DNA from: Roseococcus sp.
GTDB taxonomy: Bacteria; Pseudomonadota; Alphaproteobacteria; Acetobacterales; Acetobacteraceae
Length of the DNA stretch: 64,000 bases
Reading direction: 5' to 3'
Assembly: GCA_026414745.1 (NCBI GenBank)
Contig: JAOAIK010000040.1
Coordinates: forward strand, 124,001-188,000
Notes under the pieces: generated by a model
What the model saw: the letters and a program-made list of their open reading frames with translations, nothing else
Told to the model about the DNA's origin: nothing
Databases searched by the model: none
Shown here: positions 29,815-39,214 of the stretch, piece by piece
Position numbering within the stretch: the stretch's first letter is position 1
Layout of the letters: each line of letters begins with the position of its first letter
Made by a program: the position numbers and the translations under genes

Positions 29815-32433
29815 CTACCCCGCCGCGGCCTTGGCCGGCGCGCGCTCCAGCCGCTCGATCAGGGCGGGGCGCTGCACGGGCTTGCCGAGATAGTCGTCCA
29901 TCCCGGCCTCTCGGCACATCGTCTCGAAGCTTGGCCCCACTGCGGCGGTCAGTCCGATGATGAGCGCCCGCCGGTTGGGCCCCTGCCCGGCGCGGATGCG
30001 GCGCGTGGCCTCAAGCCCGTCCATCCCGGGCATCTGCAGGTCCATCAGGATGAGGTCGAAGGGCTGGCGCTCGGCCTCGGCCACCGCCGCCGCACCGTCG
30101 CCGGCCACCACCACCTCGCAGTTCAGCTTGCCGAGCAGCGTCGTCATCACGAGCTGGTTGGTCGCATTGTCTTCCGCCAACAGCAGGCGGCGGCGCGGCA
30201 TGGGCGGCAGGGCCGCGGCGGCGCCCGCAGTCGGGGCGGCCTCGTCCCCGCGGGCGGCCGGCTGCCGCGCGCCCAGCAGCGCGTCCTTCAGCCGCTGCGG
30301 CAGCACGGGCTTGAGCAGGGTGGCGTCCACCAGGGCGGCATCGGGCTGTTCGCGCGCCAGCTCCGCGCCCGAGCTGCACAGCACGATGGCCAGGCGCGGC
30401 ATGGGCTGGGCCGCGCGCAGCCGCCGCGCGAGGTCGAGGCCGCTCGCCTCGCCGAGCCGCCCGTCCAGCACCACGGCCTGCACGGGCGCCCCCGCCTGGG
30501 CGGCGCGGGCGAGTTCGGCCAGGGCCTCGCGCGCATCGGCGGCGACGCGCACCTCCGCCCCCATGGCGGCGAGCTGGCGGGCGAGGATGTCGCGGTTCAC
30601 CGGCAGGTCATCCACCGCCAGCACGCGCAGCCCCGAGAGATCGGCCCCGCGCGGCGGCGCGCCGGCCGCCACACCGGCGCGCAGCGTGAAGGTGAAGCGG
30701 CTGCCGCCGCCGCGCGGCAGCTTCGGATCGCGCGGGCCGGCCTCGATGCCGCCACCCATCTCCTCGGCCAGCCGCTTGCAGATGGCGAGGCCGAGGCCGG
30801 TGCCCCCGTATTTGCGGCTGATGGAGGCATCGGCCTGGGTGAAGCGCTCGAACAGCCGGGGAATCTGCGCGGGATCGAGGCCGATGCCCGTGTCGGTCAC
30901 ATGACAGGTCAGGCGCCATTCGCGCTTCCCGGCGAGACGCTCGGCCGCCACCTCGAGGGCGATCCAACCGGCCTCGGTGAACTTCACCGCATTGCCCACG
31001 AGGTTGAACAGCACCTGCCGGAAGCGCCCGGGATCGCCCACCACCTGCTGCGGCAGGGCGGGATCGAGCGCCACCACCAGCTCCACCCCCTTCTCCGCCG
31101 CGCGCGGGGCGAACAGCTCCACGATGGTGCCGATCTCGCGTTCCAGGGAGAAGGGCAGGCGCTCCAGCTCCACCGCCCCCGCCTCCAGCTTCGAGAGGTC
31201 GAGGATGTCGTTCAGCACCATCAGCAGGTGCTCGGCCGAGTTCTGGATGGTCTCGGCGTAGCGGCGCTGGATGGGGTCGAGCCGCGTGTCGAGCAGCAGC
31301 CCGGTCATGCCGATCACGCCGTTCATCGGGGTGCGGATCTCGTGGCTCATGGAGGCGAGGAAGTCCTCCTTGGCACGGAAGGCGGCGCGCGCCTCGCGCT
31401 CGCTCTCCGCCAGCCGCCGCCCCTGCGCCTCCAGCGCCTGCGCCTGGCGGATGACGAGGCCGAGCGCGCCCATGATCGCCACCGCCGCCAGTGCGATGCC
31501 GCCGAGCAGGAGCCAGCCCAGCGCGCGCAGCGGGCCGAAGGCGTCGCGCCGGGCGCGCACCACCTCGACCACGAAGAGCCCCTGGCGTGTGACGGCGAAG
31601 CTGCCGATCACCTCCACCCCATCCTGGTCGGAGCCGACATAGGTGCCGCTCTCGCGCCGCGGCAGGAAAGTGCGGAAGGGCCAGGCCGCCGGATGGATCA
31701 TCCCGATGCCCTCGCGCCCGCCGTCCGAACGCGCGAGCAGCGCGCCGTTCAGGCCGTGCAGCCGGACGGTGACGCCGAAGGCCGCCGCGTACTGCTGCAG
31801 CACCGAGACGAGATAGTCGGGGTTCAACAGCGCGATCACCGCCCCCTCGAAGCCCCCCCCGGGGGCACGGATGGCGCGGGCGAGCGGGATGGACCACAGC
31901 CCTGTCTCGGCGATGGCGCGCGGGCTCGGCCCGGCGAGGTAGCGGCCCGCCTCGGGCTGGCCCAGCCGCAGCGACTGGCCGCCGAAGCGCAGCACCCGGA
32001 ACCAGTCCCGGTTCTCGATGGAGAGGCCGACCAACCCCTCCGTCGTCGCGTTCACCACCACGCCCCCGGCATCGGCGACAGCGACGGCGCGGATCTGCGT
32101 CAGGTCGCGCAGCAGGCCCGAACGGTCACCGGCGAAGGCGGAGCCGACGCGCTCGCGCGGGCGCTCGGCGAGGTCGAGCAGCACGAGGTCCACGGTCTGG
32201 ATGGCGCGGGTGAGCTGGTCGGCCAGCGCCGCCGCCACCGCCTCGGTGAGCTGTTCCGCCTCGCGCTGCGCCTCGCGCTCGCCGCGGTGCATCACCACCG
32301 CCCAGACGCCGAGCAGGCAGGCGATCACCACCCCCGCCACCAGGGGATAAAGCCGCGCCGAGCGCACGGGCGCCACCGCGGAAGGCCGGGTGCGCGGCGC
32401 GCGGGACCGAAATGAGGGAAGGCGGAGGGCCAT
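29815..32433 (-). CDS. Hybrid sensor histidine kinase with two receiver domains
   Basis: An 872-residue protein. Two transmembrane helices (about 23-45 and 310-335) bracket a periplasmic Cache-like sensor ([20 protein letters not shown]). Then HisKA with H364 in [17 protein letters not shown], HATPase ([30 protein letters not shown]), and two receivers with phosphoacceptors D657 (VVLDGRLG) and D798 ([13 protein letters not shown]). No Hpt domain or separate regulator lies nearby. ATG 32433 was chosen because upstream in-frame sequence is low-complexity. A terminator-like hairpin follows the stop. Signal and output are unknown. Confidence 0.9.
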   Translation of the reverse strand: MALRLPSFRSRAPRTRPSAVAPVRSARLYPLVAGVVIACLLGVWAVVMHRGEREAQREAEQLTEAVAAALADQLTRAIQTVDLVLLDLAERPRERVGSAFAGDRSGLLRDLTQIRAVAVADAGGVVVNATTEGLVGLSIENRDWFRVLRFGGQSLRLGQPEAGRYLAGPSPRAIAETGLWSIPLARAIRAPGGGFEGAVIALLNPDYLVSVLQQYAAAFGVTVRLHGLNGALLARSDGGREGIGMIHPAAWPFRTFLPRRESGTYVGSDQDGVEVIGSFAVTRQGLFVVEVVRARRDAFGPLRALGWLLLGGIALAAVAIMGALGLVIRQAQALEAQGRRLAESEREARAAFRAKEDFLASMSHEIRTPMNGVIGMTGLLLDTRLDPIQRRYAETIQNSAEHLLMVLNDILDLSKLEAGAVELERLPFSLEREIGTIVELFAPRAAEKGVELVVALDPALPQQVVGDPGRFRQVLFNLVGNAVKFTEAGWIALEVAAERLAGKREWRLTCHVTDTGIGLDPAQIPRLFERFTQADASISRKYGGTGLGLAICKRLAEEMGGGIEAGPRDPKLPRGGGSRFTFTLRAGVAAGAPPRGADLSGLRVLAVDDLPVNRDILARQLAAMGAEVRVAADAREALAELARAAQAGAPVQAVVLDGRLGEASGLDLARRLRAAQPMPRLAIVLCSSGAELAREQPDAALVDATLLKPVLPQRLKDALLGARQPAARGDEAAPTAGAAAALPPMPRRRLLLAEDNATNQLVMTTLLGKLNCEVVVAGDGAAAVAEAERQPFDLILMDLQMPGMDGLEATRRIRAGQGPNRRALIIGLTAAVGPSFETMCREAGMDDYLGKPVQRPALIERLERAPAKAAAG

Positions 32434-32646
32434 CGGCCGCCACTCTGCCAGGAAAACCTTGGCGCCGGGAGGCGCGCGCCGCCCCCTGCCGTGCCGTTGC
32501 GTCGGCCATCGGGCCGCCGTGGTCTCCCCGCCCGGGTCCGGAGCTTCCATCCCGGCGTCTCGCGCGCGCGGCGTGCAAGGGCCGGCGCCCCCCACGCCAC
32601 GGGCCATCCGGCGGCTGCCGGCCACGCCAGCCCGGCAGGCGACGGG

Positions 32647-33459
32647 TCAAGCCCGCCCCTTCCAGGGCACGAGACGCCGCTCCGCGAGGCGCATCAGCAG
32701 GTCGAAGAGATAGGCGAAGGCGCCGATCACCACGATGCCCATCACCACGAGGTCGGTGCGCAGGAAGTTCGAGGCGTTCAGCACCATCTGCCCCACGCCG
32801 ACATTGGCCGCGACCATCTCGGCGGCGACGAGCGTCGTCCAGCCGAAGCCGAGCGCGATGCGCATGCCGGTGAGGATCTCGGGCATCGCGGCCGGCAGCA
32901 CGACGTGGCGGATCAGCTGCCAGCGCGAGGCGCCGAGCGAGAGCGCCGCGTTCACCTGCTCCGGCGCCACCGAGCGCACCCCGGCCCGCGCCGCGAGCGC
33001 GAGCGGCGCGAAGCAGGCGAGGTAGATGAGGACGACTTTCGACGCCTCCTCGATGCCGAACCAGATGACGACGAGCGGCAGATAGGCGAGCGGCGGCAGC
33101 GGCCGGTAGAACTCGATGGGCGGGTCGAAGACGCCGCGCGCCAGGCGCGAGACGCCCATCGCGATGCCGATCGGGATCGCGGTGAGGCAGGCGAGGCCGA
33201 AGGCCGAGAGCACGCGGAACAGGCTGAGCGCGATGTGGCCGTCGAGCGTCGCATCCCCGATCGGCGTGTGGAAACCGTCCCACAGACGCTCGGCCACGAC
33301 GAAGGGGTGCGGCAGGAAGAGCGGCGGCAGCCAGCGCCGCTCGGTGGCGAGCCACCACAGCAGCAGCAGCGCCGCGATGGTGGCGAGGCTGATCAGCGTG
33401 GCCGAGCGCGGATCGGGCAGGGTGACGCGCGGGCGCGCCGGGCGGGGCGCGTCGCTCAC
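32647..33459 (-). CDS. ABC transporter permease (SsuC/TauC type)
   Basis: A 270-residue permease with about six transmembrane segments and the EAA-type cytoplasmic loop GASRWQLIRHVVLPAAMP that contacts the ATPase. It belongs to the taurine, sulfonate, nitrate and pyrimidine-precursor importer group. It is the last gene of an aminotransferase, binding protein, ATPase, permease row read on the minus strand, separated from the ATPase gene by 64 nt containing inverted repeats. Substrate is not determined. Confidence 0.88.
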   Translation of the reverse strand: MSDAPRPARPRVTLPDPRSATLISLATIAALLLLWWLATERRWLPPLFLPHPFVVAERLWDGFHTPIGDATLDGHIALSLFRVLSAFGLACLTAIPIGIAMGVSRLARGVFDPPIEFYRPLPPLAYLPLVVIWFGIEEASKVVLIYLACFAPLALAARAGVRSVAPEQVNAALSLGASRWQLIRHVVLPAAMPEILTGMRIALGFGWTTLVAAEMVAANVGVGQMVLNASNFLRTDLVVMGIVVIGAFAYLFDLLMRLAERRLVPWKGRA

Positions 33460-33512
33460 GCCGCCTCCGATCGCCGGAGGGCGCGGCGTCGCCGCCGGCG
33501 GAGGCGTGAATC

Positions 33513-33533
33513 GGCGGCGCCGATCACGCCGCC
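33513..33533 (-). other. Stem-loop spanning the ABC ATPase stop codon
   Basis: GGCGGCG (33513-33519) and CGCCGCC (33527-33533) pair around a 7-nt loop that contains the ATPase gene stop. Together with a smaller repeat toward the permease start it could stabilise or process the mRNA between the two cistrons. No T-tract. Confidence 0.3.
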
Positions 33534-34303
33534 GTCTCCCGCACCCAGGCGAGCGCCTGCTCGCGCAGCGCGATGAAGCGCGCGTCGCTCTTCACGCGGC
33601 GTGCGTCGCGGCAGGCGATGAACTCCCGCCCGAAGCCGACTTCCATGCGGTGGGTGATCCGGCCCGGGCGGGGGCTCATGACGATGAGCTCGGTGGCGAG
33701 GAAGAGCGCCTCCTCCACGCCATGGGTGATGAAGAAGATCGTCTTGCCCGAGGCGGCCCAGACCTCGAGGAGCAGCTCCTGCAGGCTCTCGCGCGTCAGC
33801 GCATCGAGCGCGCCGAGGGGTTCGTCCATCAGCAGCACCTCGGGGTCGGCGGCGAGCGCGCGGGCGATGCCCACACGCTGCTGCTGCCCGCCCGAGAGGG
33901 CCCAGACCGGCCGGTCGGCGGCGTCGGCGAGGCCGACGAGCGCGAGCGTCTCGCGCGCGAGCTCGCGCCGGCGCGCGCGCGGCATGCCCTTGAGCATGGG
34001 CCCGAAGGCGACGTTCTCCCACACCGGCAGCCAGGGCATCAGCGCGTGCTTCTGGAACACCACGCCGCGGTCGGCGCCGGGTGCGGTCACACGGCGGCCG
34101 GCCACCAGCACCTCGCCCGTCGAGGGCTCGATGAAGCCCGCAATGGCGTTGAGCAGCGTCGTCTTGCCGCAGCCCGAGGCCCCGAGGGCGACGGTGAAGC
34201 CGCCTTCGGGGATCTCGAGGTCCACATCCTTCAGCGCGTGCAGCACGCCGCCGCCTGCCAGCGGGAAGGCGACGGACAGGCCGCGGACGGAAACGGCGCC
34301 CAC
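33524..34303 (-). CDS. ABC transporter ATP-binding protein (TauB/SsuB type)
   Basis: A 259-residue ATPase with Walker [11 protein letters not shown]-loop [12 protein letters not shown], signature [15 protein letters not shown], Walker [13 protein letters not shown] and H-loop FITHGVEEA, all intact. It energises the neighbouring permease. Its ATG immediately follows the stop of the binding-protein gene with no gap. The Q-loop and helical-domain style is that of nitrate/sulfonate/taurine importers. Confidence 0.92.
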   Translation of the reverse strand: MGAVSVRGLSVAFPLAGGGVLHALKDVDLEIPEGGFTVALGASGCGKTTLLNAIAGFIEPSTGEVLVAGRRVTAPGADRGVVFQKHALMPWLPVWENVAFGPMLKGMPRARRRELARETLALVGLADAADRPVWALSGGQQQRVGIARALAADPEVLLMDEPLGALDALTRESLQELLLEVWAASGKTIFFITHGVEEALFLATELIVMSPRPGRITHRMEVGFGREFIACRDARRVKSDARFIALREQALAWVRETAA

Positions 34304-35320
34304 TCAGGCGTTCGCGGCGAAGCTTGCGAAGCGCGGCGTCACATGCGCGGCGATGTTCGCCGGCACCGCCTGGATGCGGCCCTGCGCGGCGAGGAACTCG
34401 GCCGTGTGGCGGATGGCGCGCACGCAGCCGCCCTCCGCGCCGCCGCCGAGCCAGGCGGCGGAGGCCTGCTGCGCCGCCGGGACGAAGCGGTAGAGCTTCA
34501 TCATCTCGGGCACGTCCTCGACGCGCGCGCCGGTGATGCGCGCCGTCGCGGCTGCGTTCGGCGTGCCGGGGCCCCAGAGCGCCGGGTTGGCGGCATAGGC
34601 GGCATCCGCGCGCGCCATGGCGCGGGTGTAGGCCTGCATGAAGGCCTCGTTGGCGCGTGCCCAGGGCCGGTCCACGATGACGCCGTCGAAGGTCGGCCGC
34701 CCCCAGGAGGCGAGCAGGCCCGAGGTGAGCAGCACGCGGCCGTTGCGCAGCACCGCCGTGCGCGTCGGCTCCCAGACGAAGGTCGCGTCGATGTCGCCGC
34801 GCTCCCAGGCGGCGGCGATCTCGGCGGGGCGCATGTTGAGGATGCGCAGGCTGTTCGCGGGGATGCCGAACTGCTCGAGGGCGAAGAGCAGGTGGAAATG
34901 CGTGGTCGAGACGAAGGGCACGCCCACGCGCTTGCCGCGCAAATCCTGCGGCGCATTGATGCCGGAGCCGTGGCGCACGATCAGCGCCTCGGCGTCGGCG
35001 ATGTCGGTCAGGATCCAGAACAGCTCGACGTCGAGGCCCTGGGCGATGGCGGCCGTGGTCGGCGAGGAGCCGACCTCGCCGATCTTCACGTCGCCCGAGG
35101 CCATGGCGCGGATCACGTCGGCCCCGGCCTGGAACATGCGCCAGTTGATCCGGTAGCCGGTCTCGCGCTCCACCTCCTGCGCCGCCATCGCCACGCGGAA
35201 GGGCACGACCATGTACTGGTGCGCGATCGTCACCTCACGTGCCTGGGCGAGCGCCGGGGCGGCGAGGACGGCGACGCCGGCGGCGAGCGCGGCGCGGCGG
35301 GAGGGCATCGGGTGGGACAT
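34304..35320 (-). CDS. ABC transporter substrate-binding protein (TauA/SsuA type)
   Basis: A 338-residue periplasmic protein. The N-terminus MPSRRAALAAGVAVLAAPALAQA is a twin-arginine-like signal peptide. The mature part has the class II binding fold, with VGSSPTTAAIAQGLDVELFW and GKRVGVPFVSTTHFHLLFAL as in TauA. ATG 35320 has a strong GAGGAG site. Its gene heads the importer and directly follows the aminotransferase gene (58 nt). Taurine is the nearest named analogue, but the ligand residues were not checked. Confidence 0.87.
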   Translation of the reverse strand: MSHPMPSRRAALAAGVAVLAAPALAQAREVTIAHQYMVVPFRVAMAAQEVERETGYRINWRMFQAGADVIRAMASGDVKIGEVGSSPTTAAIAQGLDVELFWILTDIADAEALIVRHGSGINAPQDLRGKRVGVPFVSTTHFHLLFALEQFGIPANSLRILNMRPAEIAAAWERGDIDATFVWEPTRTAVLRNGRVLLTSGLLASWGRPTFDGVIVDRPWARANEAFMQAYTRAMARADAAYAANPALWGPGTPNAAATARITGARVEDVPEMMKLYRFVPAAQQASAAWLGGGAEGGCVRAIRHTAEFLAAQGRIQAVPANIAAHVTPRFASFAANA

Positions 35321-35378
35321 GCGGCTCCGCTCCTCTGGACCTTGCGGCCCCAGACGAAGCAAGAAGCTTGCCAGCCGA

Positions 35379-36767
35379 TCACTCCGCCGCCGCGCGCGTT
35401 CCGCCGCCAAGCTCCGCCCAGGCCGCGTCCAGCCCCTGCCCGAAGCGGCGGCACATCTCGGCCACCTCCGCCTCGGTGATGACCAGCGGCGGGGTGAAGG
35501 CGATGCGGTCGCCGATGGCGCGCACGATCAGCCCGGCCTCGTGGCACTTCTGCTGCACGAGCAGCCCGACCTTGCGCGCGGGCGGGAAGGGCGCGCGCGT
35601 CCCCTTGTCCTCGACGAGCTCGACGCCCGCGATGAGGCCCACGCCGCGCACGTCGCCGACCAGCGGATGGTCGCGGAAGGCGCCGAGCCCGGCAAGGAAG
35701 GCGGGGGAGACGCGCCGCACATGCCCGACGATGTCGCGCTCGGCGTAGATGGCGAGGGTCTCGAGCGCCACCGCGCAGGCCACCGGGTGCCCGCCATAGG
35801 TGAAGCCATGGCCGAAGGTGCCGTGTTTCCTCGATCCCTCGACCAGCGCCTCCTGGATCGGGCGCGAGATCAGCGTGGCCGAGAGCGGCTGGTAGGCGGC
35901 GGTGAGCTGCTTCGCGCAGGTCAGGATGTCGGGCCGGATGCCGTAGGTCTCGCAGCCCCACATGTTGCCGGTGCGCCCGAAGCCGCAGATCACCTCGTCG
36001 GCGACGAAGAGGATGTCGTGCTTCCTCAGGATGGGCTGGATGAGCTCGAAATAGCCCTCGGGCGGCGTGATGGCGCCGCCGCCGCCCTGCACCGGCTCGG
36101 CGAAGAAGGCGGCGATGGTCTCCGGCCCCTCGCGCTCGATCAGCGCCTCGAGTTCGGCGGCCATGCGCGCCGAGAAGGCGCGCTCGCTCTCGCCCGGTTC
36201 GGCGAAGCGATAGACGTTGGGATTGCTCACATGCAGGAAGCGGTCGCCATAGGGCAGGTCGAAATCGGCCTGCATGTGCGGCTGGCCCGAGAGCGACGCC
36301 GTGGCCACCGTGTTGCCGTGATAGCCGCGGATGCGGCCGATGATCTTCTTCTTCGCCGGGCGGCCGCGCAGGTTGTTGTAGTACCAGATCAGCTTGATCG
36401 CGGCGTCGTTCGCCTCCGACCCCGAGCACTGGAACAGCGCATAGGGCAGATCGCCCGGCGCCAGCTCCGCGAGCTTCTCGGCGAGCCGCACCGCGGGCTC
36501 ATGCCCCTTCTGGAAGAAGGTGTGGTAGTAGGGAAGGGTGAGGAGCTGGCGGTAGGCCGCCTCCGCCAGCCGCCGCTCCGAGAAGCCGAGCGAGGCGCAC
36601 CACAGCCCGGCCATCGCCTCGATGTAGTCCCGCCCCTCCGTGTCCCACACGCGCACGCCCTCGCCGCGCGCGATGAGCACCGCGCCCTCGCGCTGATGGG
36701 CCGCGATGTCGGTCTGCTGATGGACCATGTGGGCGATGTCCGCCACATGCAGGTTGTTCGCGCGCAT
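35379..36767 (-). CDS. Class III aminotransferase linked to a TauABC-like importer
   Basis: A 462-residue omega-aminotransferase. Key residues are visible: FQCSGSEANDAAIKLIWYY (phosphate binding), the aspartate in LFVADEVICGFGRTG and the PLP lysine in ILTCAKQLTAAYQPL. It resembles taurine-pyruvate and beta-alanine or putrescine aminotransferases. Position directly upstream of a TauABC-type importer suggests that it deaminates the imported amine, but no sulfoacetaldehyde acetyltransferase or tauD is present, so taurine use is unproven. A GGGAGG site precedes the ATG, with TCTAAC as a possible -10 box farther upstream. Confidence 0.85.
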   Translation of the reverse strand: MRANNLHVADIAHMVHQQTDIAAHQREGAVLIARGEGVRVWDTEGRDYIEAMAGLWCASLGFSERRLAEAAYRQLLTLPYYHTFFQKGHEPAVRLAEKLAELAPGDLPYALFQCSGSEANDAAIKLIWYYNNLRGRPAKKKIIGRIRGYHGNTVATASLSGQPHMQADFDLPYGDRFLHVSNPNVYRFAEPGESERAFSARMAAELEALIEREGPETIAAFFAEPVQGGGGAITPPEGYFELIQPILRKHDILFVADEVICGFGRTGNMWGCETYGIRPDILTCAKQLTAAYQPLSATLISRPIQEALVEGSRKHGTFGHGFTYGGHPVACAVALETLAIYAERDIVGHVRRVSPAFLAGLGAFRDHPLVGDVRGVGLIAGVELVEDKGTRAPFPPARKVGLLVQQKCHEAGLIVRAIGDRIAFTPPLVITEAEVAEMCRRFGQGLDAAWAELGGGTRAAAE

Positions 36768-36836
36768 CCTCTGGCCTCCCGCCGGAAAGCGGAAGGTTAG
36801 ACCCGCGGCAGCGGCGATGTCAGCGCCCGGCCGGCG

Positions 36837-37304
36837 TCAGGCCGGATCGCCCGTGTCGGCCACGAGGCCCGCAGCCTCGATGCCGGCCACCGCCGCCTCC
36901 TCGTCCTTCGCCGAGAGGTCGCCCGAGACGCCGACGGCGCCGAGCAGGGTCATGGCCGCGTCGCGCACCAGCACCCCGCCCTGGGCGGGCACGGCCCTGC
37001 CGCCGGTGAGGTCGGAGAGCGCATTGGTGAAGCCCGGCATGGACTGGGCGCGGCGCGCCAGCTCGCGCGTGCCGAAGCCCATGGCCAGCGCGCCATAGGC
37101 CTTCCCCGTCGCGATCTCGGGGCGCAGCAGGCTCGCCCCGTCCTCGCGCTTGGCCAGCTTGAGATGCCCGCCCGCGTCCAGCACCACCACGCAGAGCGGC
37201 AGCAGGCCGAGCGCACGGCCCCTGGCCAGCGCCGCATCGGCGATGGTCTCGGCCTGCGCGAGGGTCAGGCCGTTCACGGCGGCGGGATGGGCGGGCTGGG
37301 GCAT
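36837..37304 (-). CDS. GlcG/HbpS-like (heme-degrading-fold) protein
   Basis: A 155-residue protein of the GlcG/HbpS family, recognised by LTLAQAETIADAALARG, VVVLDAGGHLKLAKREDGA and the C-terminal GAVGVSGDLSAKDEEAA. Members bind heme or cobalamin, act beside sensor systems, or are encoded with dehydrogenases; no single role can be assigned. It lies 69 nt upstream of the aminotransferase gene on the same strand and may belong to that unit. Confidence 0.85.
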   Translation of the reverse strand: MPQPAHPAAVNGLTLAQAETIADAALARGRALGLLPLCVVVLDAGGHLKLAKREDGASLLRPEIATGKAYGALAMGFGTRELARRAQSMPGFTNALSDLTGGRAVPAQGGVLVRDAAMTLLGAVGVSGDLSAKDEEAAVAGIEAAGLVADTGDPA

Positions 37305-37356
37305 GGCGGGGCTCCGGGTTGGTCGGGGCGGCGGATAGCGCCGATTCGCCGCCCCG

Positions 37357-38490
37357 TCACATCCGCAGCAGCGGGCGGGGGTCCACCGGCTCGCCGCCGC
37401 GCCGCCACTCGACATAGAGGGTGGGGCGCGGGCCCTGGCCCAGCACGCCCAGCGGCTCGCCCGCGCGCAGGCGCTGGCCGGCCTCCACGTCCAGCCGCTC
37501 GAGTCCGCCCAGCACGAGGTGCTGGCCGGGCGCGCATTCGAGGATCACGAGCCGCCCATAGCTGCGGAAGGGCGCGGCGAAGGCGACCAGGCCCGCGCAG
37601 GGGGCGACGACGCGCGCCCCCGGCGCGGCGACCAGCGTCACGCCGCGCGCCGGCCCGCCCTCGCCGGGGCTCATGAAGCCGCGCACCACCTCGCCCACCA
37701 CGGGTGGCGGGCCGGCGGCGAGGACCGCGGGGGTGGGGGCGGGGCCTGTCTCCGGCGCCGGCGGGGCGCGGCCGCGGGCGGGGCGGCGGGCGGTGCGGGC
37801 GCGCGCCTCCTCCTGCTCGAGGCGGGCCAGCGCCTCCTCCAGGCTGCGGGCGCGGGCCATCGCCTCCTCGGCGCGGGCGGCGGCGGCGCGCTCGGCCGCG
37901 CCATACTGGGCGGCGCGGCCACGGGCGGCCTCGAGCTGGGCGTCGAGGGCGGCCGCCGCCTCCCGCGCCGCCGCCTCGGCCAGGCGCAGCCGCGCCCGCT
38001 CGCGCAGCGCCTCGGCCGCCTCGCGCACGGCGCGGGCCTCCGCCTCGCGCAGCGCCTCGGCCAGGGTTTGCGCCTCGCGCACCATGGCGCGCATGGCGGC
38101 GAGGCCGAGCGCCACCTCCTCCGGCGGCAGGGGCGCGGCCAGCAGCAGCGGGGCGGGCTGGGTGGCCACCCGCGCCAGCACGGGCAGCAGGGGGGCGATG
38201 CGGCGCGTCAGCGCCTCGGCCTCGGCGCGGGCGGCGGCCTCGGCGGCGCGGGCCGCCTCGGCGCGGCGGGCGGTGGCGAGCAGCTCGCGCTCCGTCGCCT
38301 GCACGCGGGCGGCGCCGGCCACCCGCGCCTCGGCCAGGCGCTCGGCCTCGGCCTCGGCGGCGGCGCGGCGCTCCCGCGCCTCGGCGGCCTGGCGCTCGGC
38401 CTCGGCGGCGCGGGTGCGCGCCTCGCGCGGCGTCTCGGCGGCCGCGGGCAGGGCGAGCAGGCAGAACAGGGCCAGGAGAAGGCGGGCCAT
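37357..38490 (-). CDS. EnvC-like murein hydrolase activator with degenerate LytM domain
   Basis: A 377-residue protein: signal peptide (ALFCLLALPAAAE), a very Ala/Glu/Arg-rich coiled coil (about 20-240), a Pro-rich linker, then an M23/LytM-type domain. The zinc ligands expected in active M23 peptidases (HxxxD and HxH) are absent: the corresponding places read GVTLVA and LYVEWRR. This is the EnvC pattern, where the domain activates amidases in septum splitting rather than cutting itself. The coiled coil is so Ala-rich that exact homology there is meaningless. Confidence 0.8.
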   Translation of the reverse strand: MARLLLALFCLLALPAAAETPREARTRAAEAERQAAEARERRAAAEAEAERLAEARVAGAARVQATERELLATARRAEAARAAEAAARAEAEALTRRIAPLLPVLARVATQPAPLLLAAPLPPEEVALGLAAMRAMVREAQTLAEALREAEARAVREAAEALRERARLRLAEAAAREAAAALDAQLEAARGRAAQYGAAERAAAARAEEAMARARSLEEALARLEQEEARARTARRPARGRAPPAPETGPAPTPAVLAAGPPPVVGEVVRGFMSPGEGGPARGVTLVAAPGARVVAPCAGLVAFAAPFRSYGRLVILECAPGQHLVLGGLERLDVEAGQRLRAGEPLGVLGQGPRPTLYVEWRRGGEPVDPRPLLRM

Positions 38491-38557
38491 GCGGCCAGCC
38501 TACCACCTGTTCCGCCCCGGCGCGCGCCATGCCAGAACCGGCGCGAAGGAGACCGCC

Positions 38558-39214
38558 ATGCCCGAAGGCCGCCTGTTCCTCGGCACTCGCCGCTATTCCT
38601 CCTGGTCGCTGCGCGGCTGGCTCGCGGTGCGCCTCGCCGGGCTCGATGTCGAGGAGGTGGTGATCCCGCTGGCCGAGGGCCCCACCCCCGCCATCAAGGG
38701 CGCCATGCCCGCGGGCCTCGTGCCCGTGCTGGAGCATCGCGGGCTGCGCATCTGGGACAGCCTCGCCATCGCCGAATACTGCGCCGAGCTCGCCCCCGGG
38801 CTCTGGCCGGCCGAGCGCGCGGCGCGCGCCCATGCGCGCAGCATCGCGGCCGAGATGCACGCCGGCTTCCGCGAGCTGCGCCTCGCCATGCCCATGAATC
38901 TCGGCCGCAGCTTCCCCGGGCGCGGCCGCACCCCGGGCGCGGCCGCCGACATCGCGCGCATCGAGGCGCTCTGGGCGGAGTGCCTCGCCGCACGGGGCGG
39001 GCCCTTCCTGTTCGGCGCGGCCTTCACGCTCGCCGACGCCTTCTACGCCCCGGTGGTGACGCGCTTCCTCACCTGGCAGCCGGACCTCTCGGAAACCAGC
39101 CGCGCCTACATGGCGGCGGTGCGCGCGCATCCCCTGATGGAGGCCTGGTACGCGGCGGCGCTGGCCGAGCCCGCGGCCTGGCTGCTCGACAAATACGAGA
39201 ACCCGCGCGCATGA
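38558..39214 (+). CDS. Glutathione S-transferase family protein
   Basis: A 218-residue GST. The N-terminal LFLGTRRYSSWSLRGWLAVR has the serine motif of a GST subgroup in which YSSWS-type residues contact glutathione. GLVPVLEHRG supplies the cis-proline and WDSLAIAEYCAELAP the glutamyl-binding part. AAGGAG precedes the ATG at a good distance. Its stop overlaps the VOC gene start (ATGA), which in turn overlaps the FkbM gene, giving a tightly coupled three-gene operon. Confidence 0.9.
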   Translation: MPEGRLFLGTRRYSSWSLRGWLAVRLAGLDVEEVVIPLAEGPTPAIKGAMPAGLVPVLEHRGLRIWDSLAIAEYCAELAPGLWPAERAARAHARSIAAEMHAGFRELRLAMPMNLGRSFPGRGRTPGAAADIARIEALWAECLAARGGPFLFGAAFTLADAFYAPVVTRFLTWQPDLSETSRAYMAAVRAHPLMEAWYAAALAEPAAWLLDKYENPRA

